DNA of 64,000 nucleotides, from NCBI RefSeq assembly GCF_963378095.1, contig NZ_OY726397.1:2914001-2978000 (forward strand). Reading direction: 5' to 3'. The notes beneath the pieces are model-generated. The model was given only the letters and a program-made list of their open reading frames with translations. It searched no databases and was not told the origin of the DNA. Source of the DNA: Mycolicibacterium sp. MU0053. GTDB lineage: Bacteria > Actinomycetota > Actinomycetes > Mycobacteriales > Mycobacteriaceae. Shown here piece by piece: positions 1 through 9,390 of this stretch. Position 1 is the first letter of the stretch. Each line of letters starts with the position of its first letter. Both the position numbers and the translations under genes were made by a program.

Positions 1-798
1 CCGGCGCTGCTCATCGGTGGCCCGCGCATCGAGGTACTTATGCCAGCCCATGTTGTAGACGTCGGCCTCGCCGCGCACCGCGTCGAGGAACCACACCCGG
101 TTGACGACGTCGGCCAGCAGGTCGACGTTGTGGCTGATCATCACCAGCCCCCCGGCGTGGTTCTTCAAGAAGTCGCGCAGCCAGCCGACCGAGTCGGCAT
201 CGAGGTGGTTGGTGGGCTCATCGAGCAGCAGCGTGGTGGCCGAGCCGGATCCGGTGTCCGATGCGGCGAACAGGATCCGGGACAGCTCGATGCGGCGACG
301 CTGACCGCCCGAGAGCGTGCGCAGCGGCTGGGTCAGCACCCGCTCCGGCAGCCCCAGACTCGCGCAGATCCGGCCGGCCTCGCTCTCGGCGGCATAGCCA
401 CCGAGGGCGGCAAAGCGCTCCTCGAGCTGACCGTAGCGCCGGACGGCCTTGTCGCGCGCCTGATCGTCGGCCACCTCGGCCATCAGCACCTGCTGCTTCT
501 CCAGATCGGTGAGCAGAGTGTCGAGACCGCGCGCCGACAGCACCCGGTCGCGGGCCAGGATGTCGAGGTCACCTTCCTTGGGGTCCTGCGGCAGATAGCC
601 GACCTCGCCGATGCGCGACACGGTGCCGGCGTACGGTTCGCCCTCACCGGCCAGGATGCGCATGGTGGTGGTCTTACCCGCGCCGTTGCGCCCGACCAGA
701 CCGATGCGGTCGCCGGGCTGAACCCGTAGCGCCGGACCGTCGGCAAGGAGCAGCGTGCGCGCGCCGGCGCGGACCTCCAGGTCCGTTGCGGTGATCAC
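1..798 (-). CDS. ABC-F family ATPase (N-terminal part, cut by window edge)
   Basis: Soluble twin-ATPase protein of the ABC-F family, whose members act on ribosomes rather than as transporters. The 266 visible residues contain the first nucleotide-binding domain: Walker A GRNGAGKT at residues 36-43, signature LSGGQRRR near 164, and Walker B LLLDEPTNHLD near 187 followed by an SHN switch. No membrane segment is visible. The frame stays open to base 1, so the second half (linker and second ATPase domain; the family is about 540 residues) lies outside the window. The GTG start at 798 has an AGGAGC ribosome site 7 bases upstream. It precedes echA12 as Rv1473 does in M. tuberculosis. The subfamily (translation factor or antibiotic protection) cannot be decided from this half. 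Confidence 0.9.
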   Translation of the reverse strand, partial: MITATDLEVRAGARTLLLADGPALRVQPGDRIGLVGRNGAGKTTTMRILAGEGEPYAGTVSRIGEVGYLPQDPKEGDLDILARDRVLSARGLDTLLTDLEKQQVLMAEVADDQARDKAVRRYGQLEERFAALGGYAAESEAGRICASLGLPERVLTQPLRTLSGGQRRRIELSRILFAASDTGSGSATTLLLDEPTNHLDADSVGWLRDFLKNHAGGLVMISHNVDLLADVVNRVWFLDAVRGEADVYNMGWHKYLDARATDEQRR

Positions 799-829
799 GA
801 ACTGTGCTCCTGCTCAATCGGTCGAAAAG

Positions 830-1651
830 TTACTTGTCGTCGGTGAAGATCGGTGCTCGCTGCTCCGCGCGCGCGGCCACCGCTTCTTCGAAGTTCCCGG
901 TGAGCAGGCGCAGATAAAGCTGCCCCAGGCCTTCCGCCTGCATATGCCCTTCCAGGGTAGCGGCGTCCAGTCCACTCCATAGCGTGCGCTTCGTCAACTC
1001 GATTCCCGGCCGGGAGAACGCCGCGATGCGCTGCGCCATGTCCAGGCAGGTCGGCAGCAGGTCGGCGTCGGCGACCTGCTGAGACACCAGACCGATGCGT
1101 TCGGCCTCGGCGGCGTCGACGTCGCGGCCCGTGAGCATGATCTCGAACGCACGCGAGGTGCCGATCGCGCGCGGTAGCAGGAAGCTGAGCCCCAACTCGC
1201 TGGCGGTGAGACCGTTGTTGATCCCGGCGGCCCGGAAGTAGGCACCGGCACCGGCCACCCGGATGTCGCAGGCCAGCGCCAGACACAGCCCGCCCCCGAT
1301 CGCGGCCCCGTTGACCGCGGCGATCACCGGCTGATGCAGCCGCCGCAGGCCCAGGATCACCTCGTCGAGCACCTGCATCGAACGAAGGCCGAAGGTGGGC
1401 CGGGTCAGGCCCTCGACATGCGGGACACTGCCGGCCGACTTGTGGTCGGCGCCCGAGGAGAATCCGGCGCCGGCCCCGGTGAGGATCACGGCGCGGACCG
1501 CGTTGTCGTGCTTGACCTCGTCGAGCACGCGGCGCAACGGGACCATCACGTCGAAGGCCATCGAGTTCATCCGCTCGGGCCGGTTCAGGGTGATCTGCGC
1601 GACACCGGCGCGCGGGTGGTCGACTTTGACGAACTCCGAATCAGCGCTCAC
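830..1651 (-). CDS. echA12: Enoyl-CoA hydratase/isomerase family protein (EchA12-like)
   Basis: Crotonase-fold protein of 273 residues, full length for the family, expected to act on enoyl-CoA thioesters in lipid metabolism. The oxyanion-hole segment SSGADHKSAG lies near residues 67-76 and the second glycine-rich element NGAAIGGGLCLA near 114-125; both position the CoA thioester carbonyl. The GTG start at 1651 sits 6 bases after a TAGCGT -10 box, so the message is probably leaderless. It lies between the ABC-F gene and the thioredoxin, as Rv1472 does in M. tuberculosis, which is the basis for the symbol. The true substrate is unknown; crotonases include hydratases, isomerases and hydrolases. 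Confidence 0.88.
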   Translation of the reverse strand: MSADSEFVKVDHPRAGVAQITLNRPERMNSMAFDVMVPLRRVLDEVKHDNAVRAVILTGAGAGFSSGADHKSAGSVPHVEGLTRPTFGLRSMQVLDEVILGLRRLHQPVIAAVNGAAIGGGLCLALACDIRVAGAGAYFRAAGINNGLTASELGLSFLLPRAIGTSRAFEIMLTGRDVDAAEAERIGLVSQQVADADLLPTCLDMAQRIAAFSRPGIELTKRTLWSGLDAATLEGHMQAEGLGQLYLRLLTGNFEEAVAARAEQRAPIFTDDK

Positions 1652-1663
1652 CAGAGCACGCTA
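1649..1663 (-). promoter_or_regulatory. Leaderless promoter of echA12
   Basis: TAGCGT (1658-1663), six bases, then GTG on the minus strand, giving echA12 a start independent of trxB1. Confidence 0.6.
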
Positions 1664-1692
1664 TCGCGTGCGCCGGGCACAGCAGCGTGCGC

Positions 1693-2067
1693 TCAGAGAT
1701 CCTTGGCGTCGCCGTCGGCCGGCTGCTCCTGCATGGCGGCGTCGATGTCGAAGCTCTTGACCTGCTGGATCAGCTCTTCCAGGGCCTGCGGCGGCAGCGC
1801 GCCGGCCTGGTTGAAGACCAGCTTGCCCTTCTTGAAGGCCATCAGCGTCGGGATCGAGCGGATTTCCGCGGCCGCGGCGAGTTCCTGCTCGGCCTCGGTG
1901 TCGACCTTGGCGAAGACCACGTCGGGATGCTGCTCCGCGGACTTCGCGAACGTCGGGGCGAAGGCGCGACAAGGTCCGCACCACGACGCCCAGAAGTCCA
2001 CCAGCACGATGTCGTTGCCGGTGATGACCTCGTTGAATTTATCGGCGGTGATGTCTTGTGTGCTCAC
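1693..2067 (-). CDS. trxB1: Thioredoxin
   Basis: Cytosolic thioredoxin of 124 residues. The active site WCGPC lies in ASWCGPCRAF at about residues 29-38, and the cis-proline segment IRSIPTLMAF near 70-79; both are diagnostic of disulfide reductases of this fold. There is no signal peptide or membrane anchor. The extension after the thioredoxin core is short and acidic. The start is GTG at 2067. The position next to echA12 matches Rv1471 (named trxB1 although it is a thioredoxin, not a reductase). The neighbouring suf operon makes a redox role plausible, but nothing here shows a direct link. Confidence 0.92.
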   Translation of the reverse strand: MSTQDITADKFNEVITGNDIVLVDFWASWCGPCRAFAPTFAKSAEQHPDVVFAKVDTEAEQELAAAAEIRSIPTLMAFKKGKLVFNQAGALPPQALEELIQQVKSFDIDAAMQEQPADGDAKDL

Positions 2068-2205
2068 GCCAGTCCTAACGTTGTGGCTACGCGGCCTGTT
2101 CCCGGTCCGAGCAGTTCGCGCTGTTCGGCGCTGTCGGACCCATGGTAGCTGGCGCGCGTTATGACCGTTCCGGCTCGCACCGTTGCTTGTGACCCAGCCA
2201 ACTGT

Positions 2206-2220
2206 AACATAATCTATGTT
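2206..2220. promoter_or_regulatory. Dyad upstream of P450, candidate TetR operator
   Basis: AACATA-ATC-TATGTT is a perfect 6-bp inverted repeat with a 3-bp centre, 30 bases before the P450 start codon. It is AT-rich in otherwise GC-rich DNA. The TetR regulator encoded two genes downstream is the obvious candidate to bind it; that link is inferred. Confidence 0.5.
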
Positions 2221-2249
2221 TCGTTAGGCGGACGAACGGGAGAAGGATC

Positions 2250-3500
2250 ATGGCGACGAAGCTGCAGGCGACCGACCCCAATTCGGCGGTGGCGGAGGTC
2301 AACGTTTTCGATCCGCACTGGTGGGCTGCCGGCCCGCCGCACGAGCTGTTCAAGCGGATGCGACGCGAAGCGCCGGTGCACTGGAACCCCCTGGGAGACG
2401 GCACCGGCTGCTGGTCGTTGTTCGGCCACGCCGAGATCAGTGCGGTCAGCCACGACACCGACACGTTCTCCAGTCGCAAGGGCGGGCTGTTCATCCATCC
2501 CGACCAGCTGCTGCAGTTGGATGTGATCGGCAACATGTTGAACGTCATGGATCCGCCCACGCACACGCGCTACCGCAAGATCCTGGCGAGGGTGTTCACC
2601 CCTGCGTCGGTGGCGAAAATGGAGGACGGCATTCGCGCCCGGGTCCACCGAACCATCGACAAGGTCATCGAGGCGGGCCACTGCGACTACGTCGAGGACA
2701 TCGCCGTCCCCATCCCGCTGCTGATCCTCATGGAGCTGATGGACGCACCAGAGGAGGACATGCGGCTGTTCTACGACTGGACGGACAAAATCGAGCAGGG
2801 CATCCGATCGCCGGAGCCCAACGCGGGCGTGGAGGTCTTCGCCGACATGGGCGCCTATCTGGCCCAACAGGTCGAGCGCCAGTCGAAGGACGCCGTCGCG
2901 GATTCATTGGTGATGCGCCTGCGCAATGCCGAGATAGACGGCCAGGAACTGACCGACGTGGAGATCGTCATGTTCTTCGGCCTGCTGACCTTCGCCGGCA
3001 ATGACACCACCCGCAACACCGCGGCCATCGGGTTGCAGACCCTGCTCGAGCATCCCGATGCTTTGCGCGAGCTTTACGCTGATCCGACGCTGATTCCGGG
3101 CGCCATCGAGGAGATCCTGCGCTGGACTTCGGTGGTGCAGTGGTTCGCCCGCACGGCCACCCGAGACGTCGAACTGGGCGGCCAGCAGATCTCCGAGGGA
3201 GACAAGCTCGTCATGTGGTACGCCAGCGGATCACGTGACGAGGCCGTGTTCGACAACGCCGGCACCTTCGACATCCACCGCCCCAAGCCCGATCATCAGG
3301 CGTTCGGCGGCGGCGGACGACACTTCTGCCTCGGCGCGAGCCTCGCGCGCCTACAACTGCGCCTCATCTTCGAAGCGGTGCTGAGCCGAATGAAGGACCT
3401 GAAACTCGCCGGCACTCCCGAGTTGCTGCCGTCGAACTGGGCGTACAGCCTGACGACGCTGCCGGTGACGTTCACTCCGGGACCGCGGACAGAGGCCTGA
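2250..3500 (+). CDS. Cytochrome P450
   Basis: Heme monooxygenase of 416 residues, full length for a bacterial class I P450. The I-helix oxygen-activation motif FAGNDTTRNT is near residues 247-256, the K-helix EILR near 288-291, and the heme loop FGGGGRHFCLGASLA near 351-365 with the thiolate cysteine at about 360. The ATG at 2250 is preceded by GGAGAAGGATC, a good ribosome site. It is followed after 5 bases by a 3Fe-4S ferredoxin that is its likely electron donor, then by a TetR regulator. A close paralogue lacking its N-terminus lies convergently at 4337-5353. The substrate is unknown; the sequence resembles mycobacterial P450s acting on hydrophobic carboxylated or steroid-like molecules, but I cannot assign a CYP family. 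Confidence 0.95.
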   Translation: MATKLQATDPNSAVAEVNVFDPHWWAAGPPHELFKRMRREAPVHWNPLGDGTGCWSLFGHAEISAVSHDTDTFSSRKGGLFIHPDQLLQLDVIGNMLNVMDPPTHTRYRKILARVFTPASVAKMEDGIRARVHRTIDKVIEAGHCDYVEDIAVPIPLLILMELMDAPEEDMRLFYDWTDKIEQGIRSPEPNAGVEVFADMGAYLAQQVERQSKDAVADSLVMRLRNAEIDGQELTDVEIVMFFGLLTFAGNDTTRNTAAIGLQTLLEHPDALRELYADPTLIPGAIEEILRWTSVVQWFARTATRDVELGGQQISEGDKLVMWYASGSRDEAVFDNAGTFDIHRPKPDHQAFGGGGRHFCLGASLARLQLRLIFEAVLSRMKDLKLAGTPELLPSNWAYSLTTLPVTFTPGPRTEA

Positions 3501-3505
3501 GCGCC

Positions 3506-3700
3506 ATGGCGGACGTCGCAGTCGATCTGGACAAATGCATCGGCACCGGGATGTGTGAGGCCAGCGCACCCAACGTATTCCAAGTCGGGGACGACGGGCA
3601 GGCCCAGGTTCGCACGGCGAAGGTGGCCCCCGAAGACCTCGACGCGGCGAAGGAAGCCGTCGCCAACTGTCCGACAGGTGCGTTGACGCTTCACGACTGA
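3506..3700 (+). CDS. Ferredoxin, 3Fe-4S type
   Basis: Small cytosolic ferredoxin of 64 residues. The cluster ligands are Cys11, Cys17 and Cys55 (CIGTGMC, then NCPTGA). The position of the usual second cysteine of a 4Fe-4S motif is occupied by Gly/Thr, which indicates a 3Fe-4S cluster. Such ferredoxins pass electrons from a ferredoxin reductase to the adjacent P450. The gene starts 5 bases after the P450 stop, so the two are co-transcribed. No reductase gene lies nearby, so a shared reductase elsewhere must be used. Confidence 0.93.
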   Translation: MADVAVDLDKCIGTGMCEASAPNVFQVGDDGQAQVRTAKVAPEDLDAAKEAVANCPTGALTLHD

Positions 3701-3747
3701 TCCGCCTCGCACATGCTTATCCTGAGCGTCGCGCCGGGTCGAAACGG

Positions 3748-4302
3748 ATGGGTAGGGGCATGCACAAGATCGTGGACCGCACGGATTATTTCTCGGCGGC
3801 CATCGACGTGCTGGCCGAAGCCGATCACGGCGGCCTCAAGTTGACGCCGCTGTGCCGTCGGCTACAGGTTACGACCGGTTCGTTTTATCACTACTTCGGC
3901 AGCTGGGCCCGCTTCAAGACCGAACTGCTCGAATCCTGGCTCAACGACCGCACGTTGAACCTGGCCAACACCGCCCGTCGGCTCGATGATCCACAGCTGT
4001 CGCTGAACACCCTTGTGGAGATGGCCTGCGACCTCCCCCACCGCGCTGAAGCAGCCATCCGCGCCTGGTCCCACAGTGACGCGGAGGTCCGTCAGATTCA
4101 ATCCACCGTCGACGAACAGCGCTACCAGGTCACCTATGACACCGTGCTGCGCCTGCACGGCAACCCGGACGAGGCCGAGACCATCGCGCGGCTCACCACC
4201 TTCATCCTGACCGGGTACCAGCAGACCCAGCCGTTACCGGATGTCGAGCACCTGCGCCGGTCGTTGGGAACCGTCCTGACGCAGGTGCTCGTCCCGGATT
4301 GA
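3748..4302 (+). CDS. TetR family transcriptional regulator
   Basis: One-component regulator of 184 residues. An N-terminal helix-turn-helix occupies about residues 31-56 (LTPLCRRLQVTTGSFYHYFG, ending in the FYHYF recognition pattern typical of TetR proteins). The C-terminal two thirds is helical and would bind the ligand. It follows the P450-ferredoxin pair by 47 bases on the same strand, so it probably controls that pair, perhaps through the dyad at 2206-2220. An in-frame ATG at 3760 after a GGGG run is an alternative start. The ligand is unknown. Confidence 0.85.
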   Translation: MGRGMHKIVDRTDYFSAAIDVLAEADHGGLKLTPLCRRLQVTTGSFYHYFGSWARFKTELLESWLNDRTLNLANTARRLDDPQLSLNTLVEMACDLPHRAEAAIRAWSHSDAEVRQIQSTVDEQRYQVTYDTVLRLHGNPDEAETIARLTTFILTGYQQTQPLPDVEHLRRSLGTVLTQVLVPD

Positions 4303-4336
4303 GATCGTACCGAAAGCTAGTGCGCGACAGTCAATC

Positions 4337-5353
4337 TCATTCGTCCGCGGCCAGCCGCGGGCCCGGGGTGAAGCTGATCGGCAGCTTGGTCAGCCCGTGC
4401 GCCCAGTGCGACGGCACGAGTTCCGGGGTGCCGGCCAGTTCGATGTTCTTCATCCGGCGCAGCACCTCCTCGAACGTGACCCGCAGTTCCAGGCGGGCCA
4501 GGCTGGCGCCGAGGCAGAAGTGTCGTCCGCCGCCGCCGAATGCCTGATGATCGGGCTTGGGGCGGTGGATGTCGAAGGCGCCGGCGTTGTCGAACACGGC
4601 CTCGTCGCGCGATCCACTGCCGTACCACAGGACGACCTTGTCGCCTTCGGCGATGGTCTTACCGCCGACCTCGACATCGCGGGTGGCCGTGCGGGCGAAC
4701 CACTGCACCACCGTGGTCCAGCGCAGGATCTCCTCGATGGCGTTGGGCAGCAGGCTCTGATCGTCGTAGAGCTGCTGCAGGGCGTCCGGATGTTTCAGCA
4801 GGGTGAGCAACCCGGTGGCGCTGGTGTTGCGGGTGGTGTCGTTACCCGCGAACGCCAACAGTCCGAACACGGCGACGATTTCCAGTTCGTTGAGCTGCTC
4901 GCCGTCGACCTCGGCGTTTCGTAGCCGCATCACCAGCGAGTCCTCGACGGCTTCCTCGGTCTGCCGCTCGATCTGCTGGGCCAGATACGCACCCATCTCA
5001 CCGAACACATCGAGGGCGGCCGAGGATTCCGGCACCCGGACCGCCTTCTCGATCCGCTCGGTCCAGTCGAACCAGGTCTGCATGTCGTCTTCGGGCACGC
5101 CCATCAGCTCCATGAGCACGCCCAGCGGGATCGGGACGGCGACGTCCTCGACGAAGTCGCATGACCCGTTCTCGATGAATTTGTCGATGGTGCGGGTCAC
5201 CCGGGCGCGAATCTCGTCCTCCAGCTTCGCCACCGAGGCCGGGGTGAACACCTTCGCAACGATCTTGCGGTAGCGGGTGTGCTGGGGCGGATCCATGACC
5301 AGCATCATGGTGCGCATGACATCCAGCCGCGCCTCGCGCGGCTGAGCGACGGA
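4337..5353 (-). pseudogene. Cytochrome P450 lacking its N-terminal ~90 residues
   Basis: Remnant of a P450 closely related to the intact one at 2250-3500. The I-helix FAGNDTTRNT, K-helix EILR and heme loop FGGGGRHFCLGASLA are all intact, and the C-terminus is complete. The readable frame begins only after a TGA at 5354-5356. Similarity to the paralogue starts around LDV..MDPP, equivalent to residue ~88 of 416, so the first ~90 codons (A-helix to B-helix region) are absent, not frameshifted: sufT ends just 14 bases further out. A protein could start at the ATG at 5317 but would lack part of the fold and substrate pocket. A deletion joined to the 3' end of the suf operon is the simplest reading. 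Confidence 0.8.
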
Positions 5354-5367
5354 TCAGAGCTTCCCGG

Positions 5368-5709
5368 TCAAACGGTGAAGCCGAGGGCGCGCAACTGCTC
5401 GCGGCCGTCGTCGGTGATCTTGTCCGGTCCCCACGGCGGGTTCCAGACCCAGTTGATCTTGATCTCGTTGACCAGCCCGGAGCCCACCAACGCCTGCCGC
5501 GACTGATCCTCGATGACGTCGGTCAGCGGGCACGCCGGCGAGGTCAGCGTCATGTCGATCAGTGCGACCGGCCCGGTTTCGCCCTCCTCCACGTTGAGCC
5601 CGTAGACCAGGCCGAGGTCGACGACGTTGATGCCCAGTTCGGGGTCCACCACGTCGTGCATGGCCTCATGCAGGTCGGCAACCACATCGTCACTGGTGGT
5701 TTCACTCAT
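5368..5709 (-). CDS. sufT: SufT-like Fe-S assembly factor (DUF59/MIP18)
   Basis: Small cytosolic protein of 113 residues with a single DUF59 domain, the family of Fe-S cluster maturation and carrier factors. The conserved DPE near residue 20 and the reactive cysteine in TSPACPL near residues 58-64 are present. The start at 5709 overlaps the sufU stop by 4 bases (ATGA), so the longer upstream reading is not used. It is the last gene of the suf operon, matching Rv1466. It probably helps deliver clusters to target proteins; its exact step is not known in mycobacteria. Confidence 0.9.
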   Translation of the reverse strand: MSETTSDDVVADLHEAMHDVVDPELGINVVDLGLVYGLNVEEGETGPVALIDMTLTSPACPLTDVIEDQSRQALVGSGLVNEIKINWVWNPPWGPDKITDDGREQLRALGFTV

Positions 5710-6154
5710 GATCTCTCCTCGCTCGCTTGTGTCACAGCATCCTTGAAGGCCATCCAGCCCAGCAGCGCGCACTTCACGCGCGCCGGGTACTTGGCCACAC
5801 CCGCGAACGCGATGCCATCACCTATTACATCCTCGTCGCCTACAACGTTGCCCCGCGAGGAAATCATCTCCGTGAACGAGGCCACCGTCTTCAAGGCGTC
5901 CCCCACAGTCTGCCCGATCACCTGATCGGTCAGCACCGAAGTCGCGGCCTGGCTGATCGAACACCCCTGGCCGTCGTAGGACACGTCGGTCACGGTCTCC
6001 CCGTCCTCGGACAGCGCGACGCGCAAGCGCACCTCGTCACCGCAGGTCGGGTTCACGTGGTAGACCTCGGCCGCGAACGGTTCGCGTAGGCCGCGGTGGT
6101 GCGGGTGTTTGTAGTGGTCCAGGATGACTTCCTGGTACATCTGTTCCATTCGCA

Positions 6155-6155
<1 letters not shown>
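5706..6155 (-). CDS. sufU: SufU zinc-dependent sulfurtransferase (IscU-like)
   Basis: Protein of 149 residues that takes persulfide sulfur from SufS. Three cysteines conserved in the family are visible: NPTCGDE near residue 40, DGQGCSIS near 66 and VKCALLGW near 128, together with the Asp after the first. In SufU these bind zinc rather than hold a scaffold cluster. The ATG at 6155 overlaps the sufS stop (TGATG); a second ATG two codons later is possible. It sits between sufS and sufT, as Rv1465 does. Confidence 0.93.
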
Positions 6156-7435
<1,280 letters not shown>

Positions 7436-8206
7436 CTAAGCCCCGGCTGCGGCGGCCTGCGTGAAGCGCTCGTAGCCATTCTCTTCGAGTTCGTTGGCCA
7501 GCTCGGGCCCGCCGGATTCGACGATGCGTCCGTCGACGAACACGTGCACGAACTGCGGCTGGATGTAGCGCAGGATCCGGGTGTAGTGGGTGATCAGCAG
7601 GACGCCGGCGTTGGTCTCCTTGGCGTAGCTGTTGACCCCGTCGCTGACCACCCGCAGCGCGTCGACGTCCAGACCGGAGTCGGTCTCGTCGAGGATGGCG
7701 ATCTTGGGCTTGAGCAGCCCCAGTTGCAGGATCTCGAAGCGCTTCTTCTCACCGCCGGAGAAACCCTCGTTGACGCTGCGCTCGTTGAACGCCGCGTCGA
7801 TGTCGAGGGCCTGCATGGCCTGCTTGACCTCTTTGATCCAGTTCCGCAGCTTCGGCGCCTCGCCGCGGACCGCGGTGACGGCGGTGCGCAGGAAGTTCGA
7901 CATCGACACGCCGGGCACCTCGATCGGGTACTGCATGGCGAGAAAGAGGCCCGCACGGGCTCTTTCGTCGATGCTCATCTCCAGCACGTCCTGGCCGTCG
8001 AAGGTGATCGAACCCGAGGTGACGGTGTACTTGGGGTGGCCGGCGACCGCGTAGGACAGGGTCGACTTCCCGGAGCCGTTGGGGCCCATCACCGCATGGG
8101 TCTCGCCCGAGCGCACGGTCAGGTCGACCCCCTTGAGGATCGGGATGTCACCCTGGTCGGGCGCGGTGACGGAGACGTGCAGGTCCTTGATTTCCAATGT
8201 GGTCAT
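7436..8206 (-). CDS. sufC: SufC Fe-S assembly ATPase
   Basis: ABC-type ATPase of 256 residues that drives the SufB-SufD scaffold; it is cytosolic and has no membrane partner. Walker A GPNGSGKS is near residues 39-46, signature FSGGEKKR near 148, and Walker B ILDETDSGLD near 171, with the SufC-specific Thr in place of the usual Pro of ABC transporters (DETDSGLD). The start overlaps the sufD stop by 4 bases. It matches Rv1463. Confidence 0.96.
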   Translation of the reverse strand: MTTLEIKDLHVSVTAPDQGDIPILKGVDLTVRSGETHAVMGPNGSGKSTLSYAVAGHPKYTVTSGSITFDGQDVLEMSIDERARAGLFLAMQYPIEVPGVSMSNFLRTAVTAVRGEAPKLRNWIKEVKQAMQALDIDAAFNERSVNEGFSGGEKKRFEILQLGLLKPKIAILDETDSGLDVDALRVVSDGVNSYAKETNAGVLLITHYTRILRYIQPQFVHVFVDGRIVESGGPELANELEENGYERFTQAAAAGA

Positions 8207-9390
8207 GGCTGGGGGGTTCTCGATTCCGTGATCTCTAGTTCTTTTTCAATGGCTTCGGTCAGTCGCTCACGCACCTCGGGTACGGCGATCTTGGCGATGA
8301 TCTCGGCGAAGAAGCCGCGGACGACCAGACGACGGGCTTGATCCTCGGGAATACCGCGGGCCCGCAGGTAGAACAGCTGCTCATCGTCGAAACGTCCGGT
8401 GGCGCTGGCGTGTCCGGCGCCGACGATCTCGCCGGTCTCGATCTCCAGGTTGGGCACCGAGTCGGCGCGGGCGCCGTCGGTCAGCAGCAGGTTGCGGTTG
8501 ATCTCGAAGGTGTTGGTGCCGGTGGCCTCGGCACGGATCAGCACGTCGCCGATCCACACCGCGTGCGCATCGGGCTTCTTCGAGTCCGGATCGCCCTGCA
8601 CCGCGCCCTTGTAGAGCACATCCGATTTGCAGTTGGGCTGGGAATGGTCGACCAGCAACCGAGATTCGAAGTGCTGCCCGTCGTCGGCGAAGTAGGTGCC
8701 CAGCAGTTTCGCATCGCCACCGGGCCCGGTGTAGCGCACCGTTGCCGAGGTCCGCACCACGTCCCCACCGAGGGTGACGTTGACGTGCCCGAGCACCGCG
8801 TCCTTGCCGAGCGTCGCGTGGTGGGCGCTGACGTGCACCGTGTCATCGGCCCAGTCGGCGATCCAGATCACTCCGAGACCGGCCGAGTCGCCGACGATGA
8901 TCTCGACGTTGTCGGCGTAGACGCCGCTGCCGCGCAGGTCGACCACCACGGTCGCCCGGGACAACTCCGCCACCCGGATCTGCAGATGGCCGTAGGCCAC
9001 CTTGTCGACGCCGGGTCCGCTGATGTCGATCTCGATCGGCTCGGCGACTTCGGTATCGCGCGCGACCGACACGATCGTGGCCGATTCGAACGACGAGAAC
9101 GCCTGGGCGGCAACACGATCGCCGGGTACGCCGCCGTCACCCAACCGGTCGTCGCCGCGCTGCACGGTTTCCACCGTGACGCCGGGCTGCTCCGCGACGG
9201 TGATGGCGGCGGTGCCGGTGGGCACCGCCGAACCGTCGTGCAATCCGCGCAGTCGTTTCAGGGGGGTGAAGCGCCACAGTTCGTCGCGGCCACCGGGCAC
9301 CTCAAAGGCATCGACGTCGAACGAGGCGAACTGCTCCCCCTTGTTCTTGACGATCCCTTCGGCAGCCTCGGTCAGATTGATTCCAGTCAC
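8203..9390 (-). CDS. sufD: SufD Fe-S scaffold subunit
   Basis: Protein of 395 residues with the right-handed beta-helix core of the SufB/SufD family, pairing with SufB to form the SufBCD scaffold. The C-terminal signature EQLFYLRARGIPEDQARRLV is present, as is the core segment with SQPNCKSDVLYKG. The GTG at 9390 shares one base with the sufB TAG, so translation is coupled. It matches Rv1462. Confidence 0.95.
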   Translation of the reverse strand: MTGINLTEAAEGIVKNKGEQFASFDVDAFEVPGGRDELWRFTPLKRLRGLHDGSAVPTGTAAITVAEQPGVTVETVQRGDDRLGDGGVPGDRVAAQAFSSFESATIVSVARDTEVAEPIEIDISGPGVDKVAYGHLQIRVAELSRATVVVDLRGSGVYADNVEIIVGDSAGLGVIWIADWADDTVHVSAHHATLGKDAVLGHVNVTLGGDVVRTSATVRYTGPGGDAKLLGTYFADDGQHFESRLLVDHSQPNCKSDVLYKGAVQGDPDSKKPDAHAVWIGDVLIRAEATGTNTFEINRNLLLTDGARADSVPNLEIETGEIVGAGHASATGRFDDEQLFYLRARGIPEDQARRLVVRGFFAEIIAKIAVPEVRERLTEAIEKELEITESRTPQP

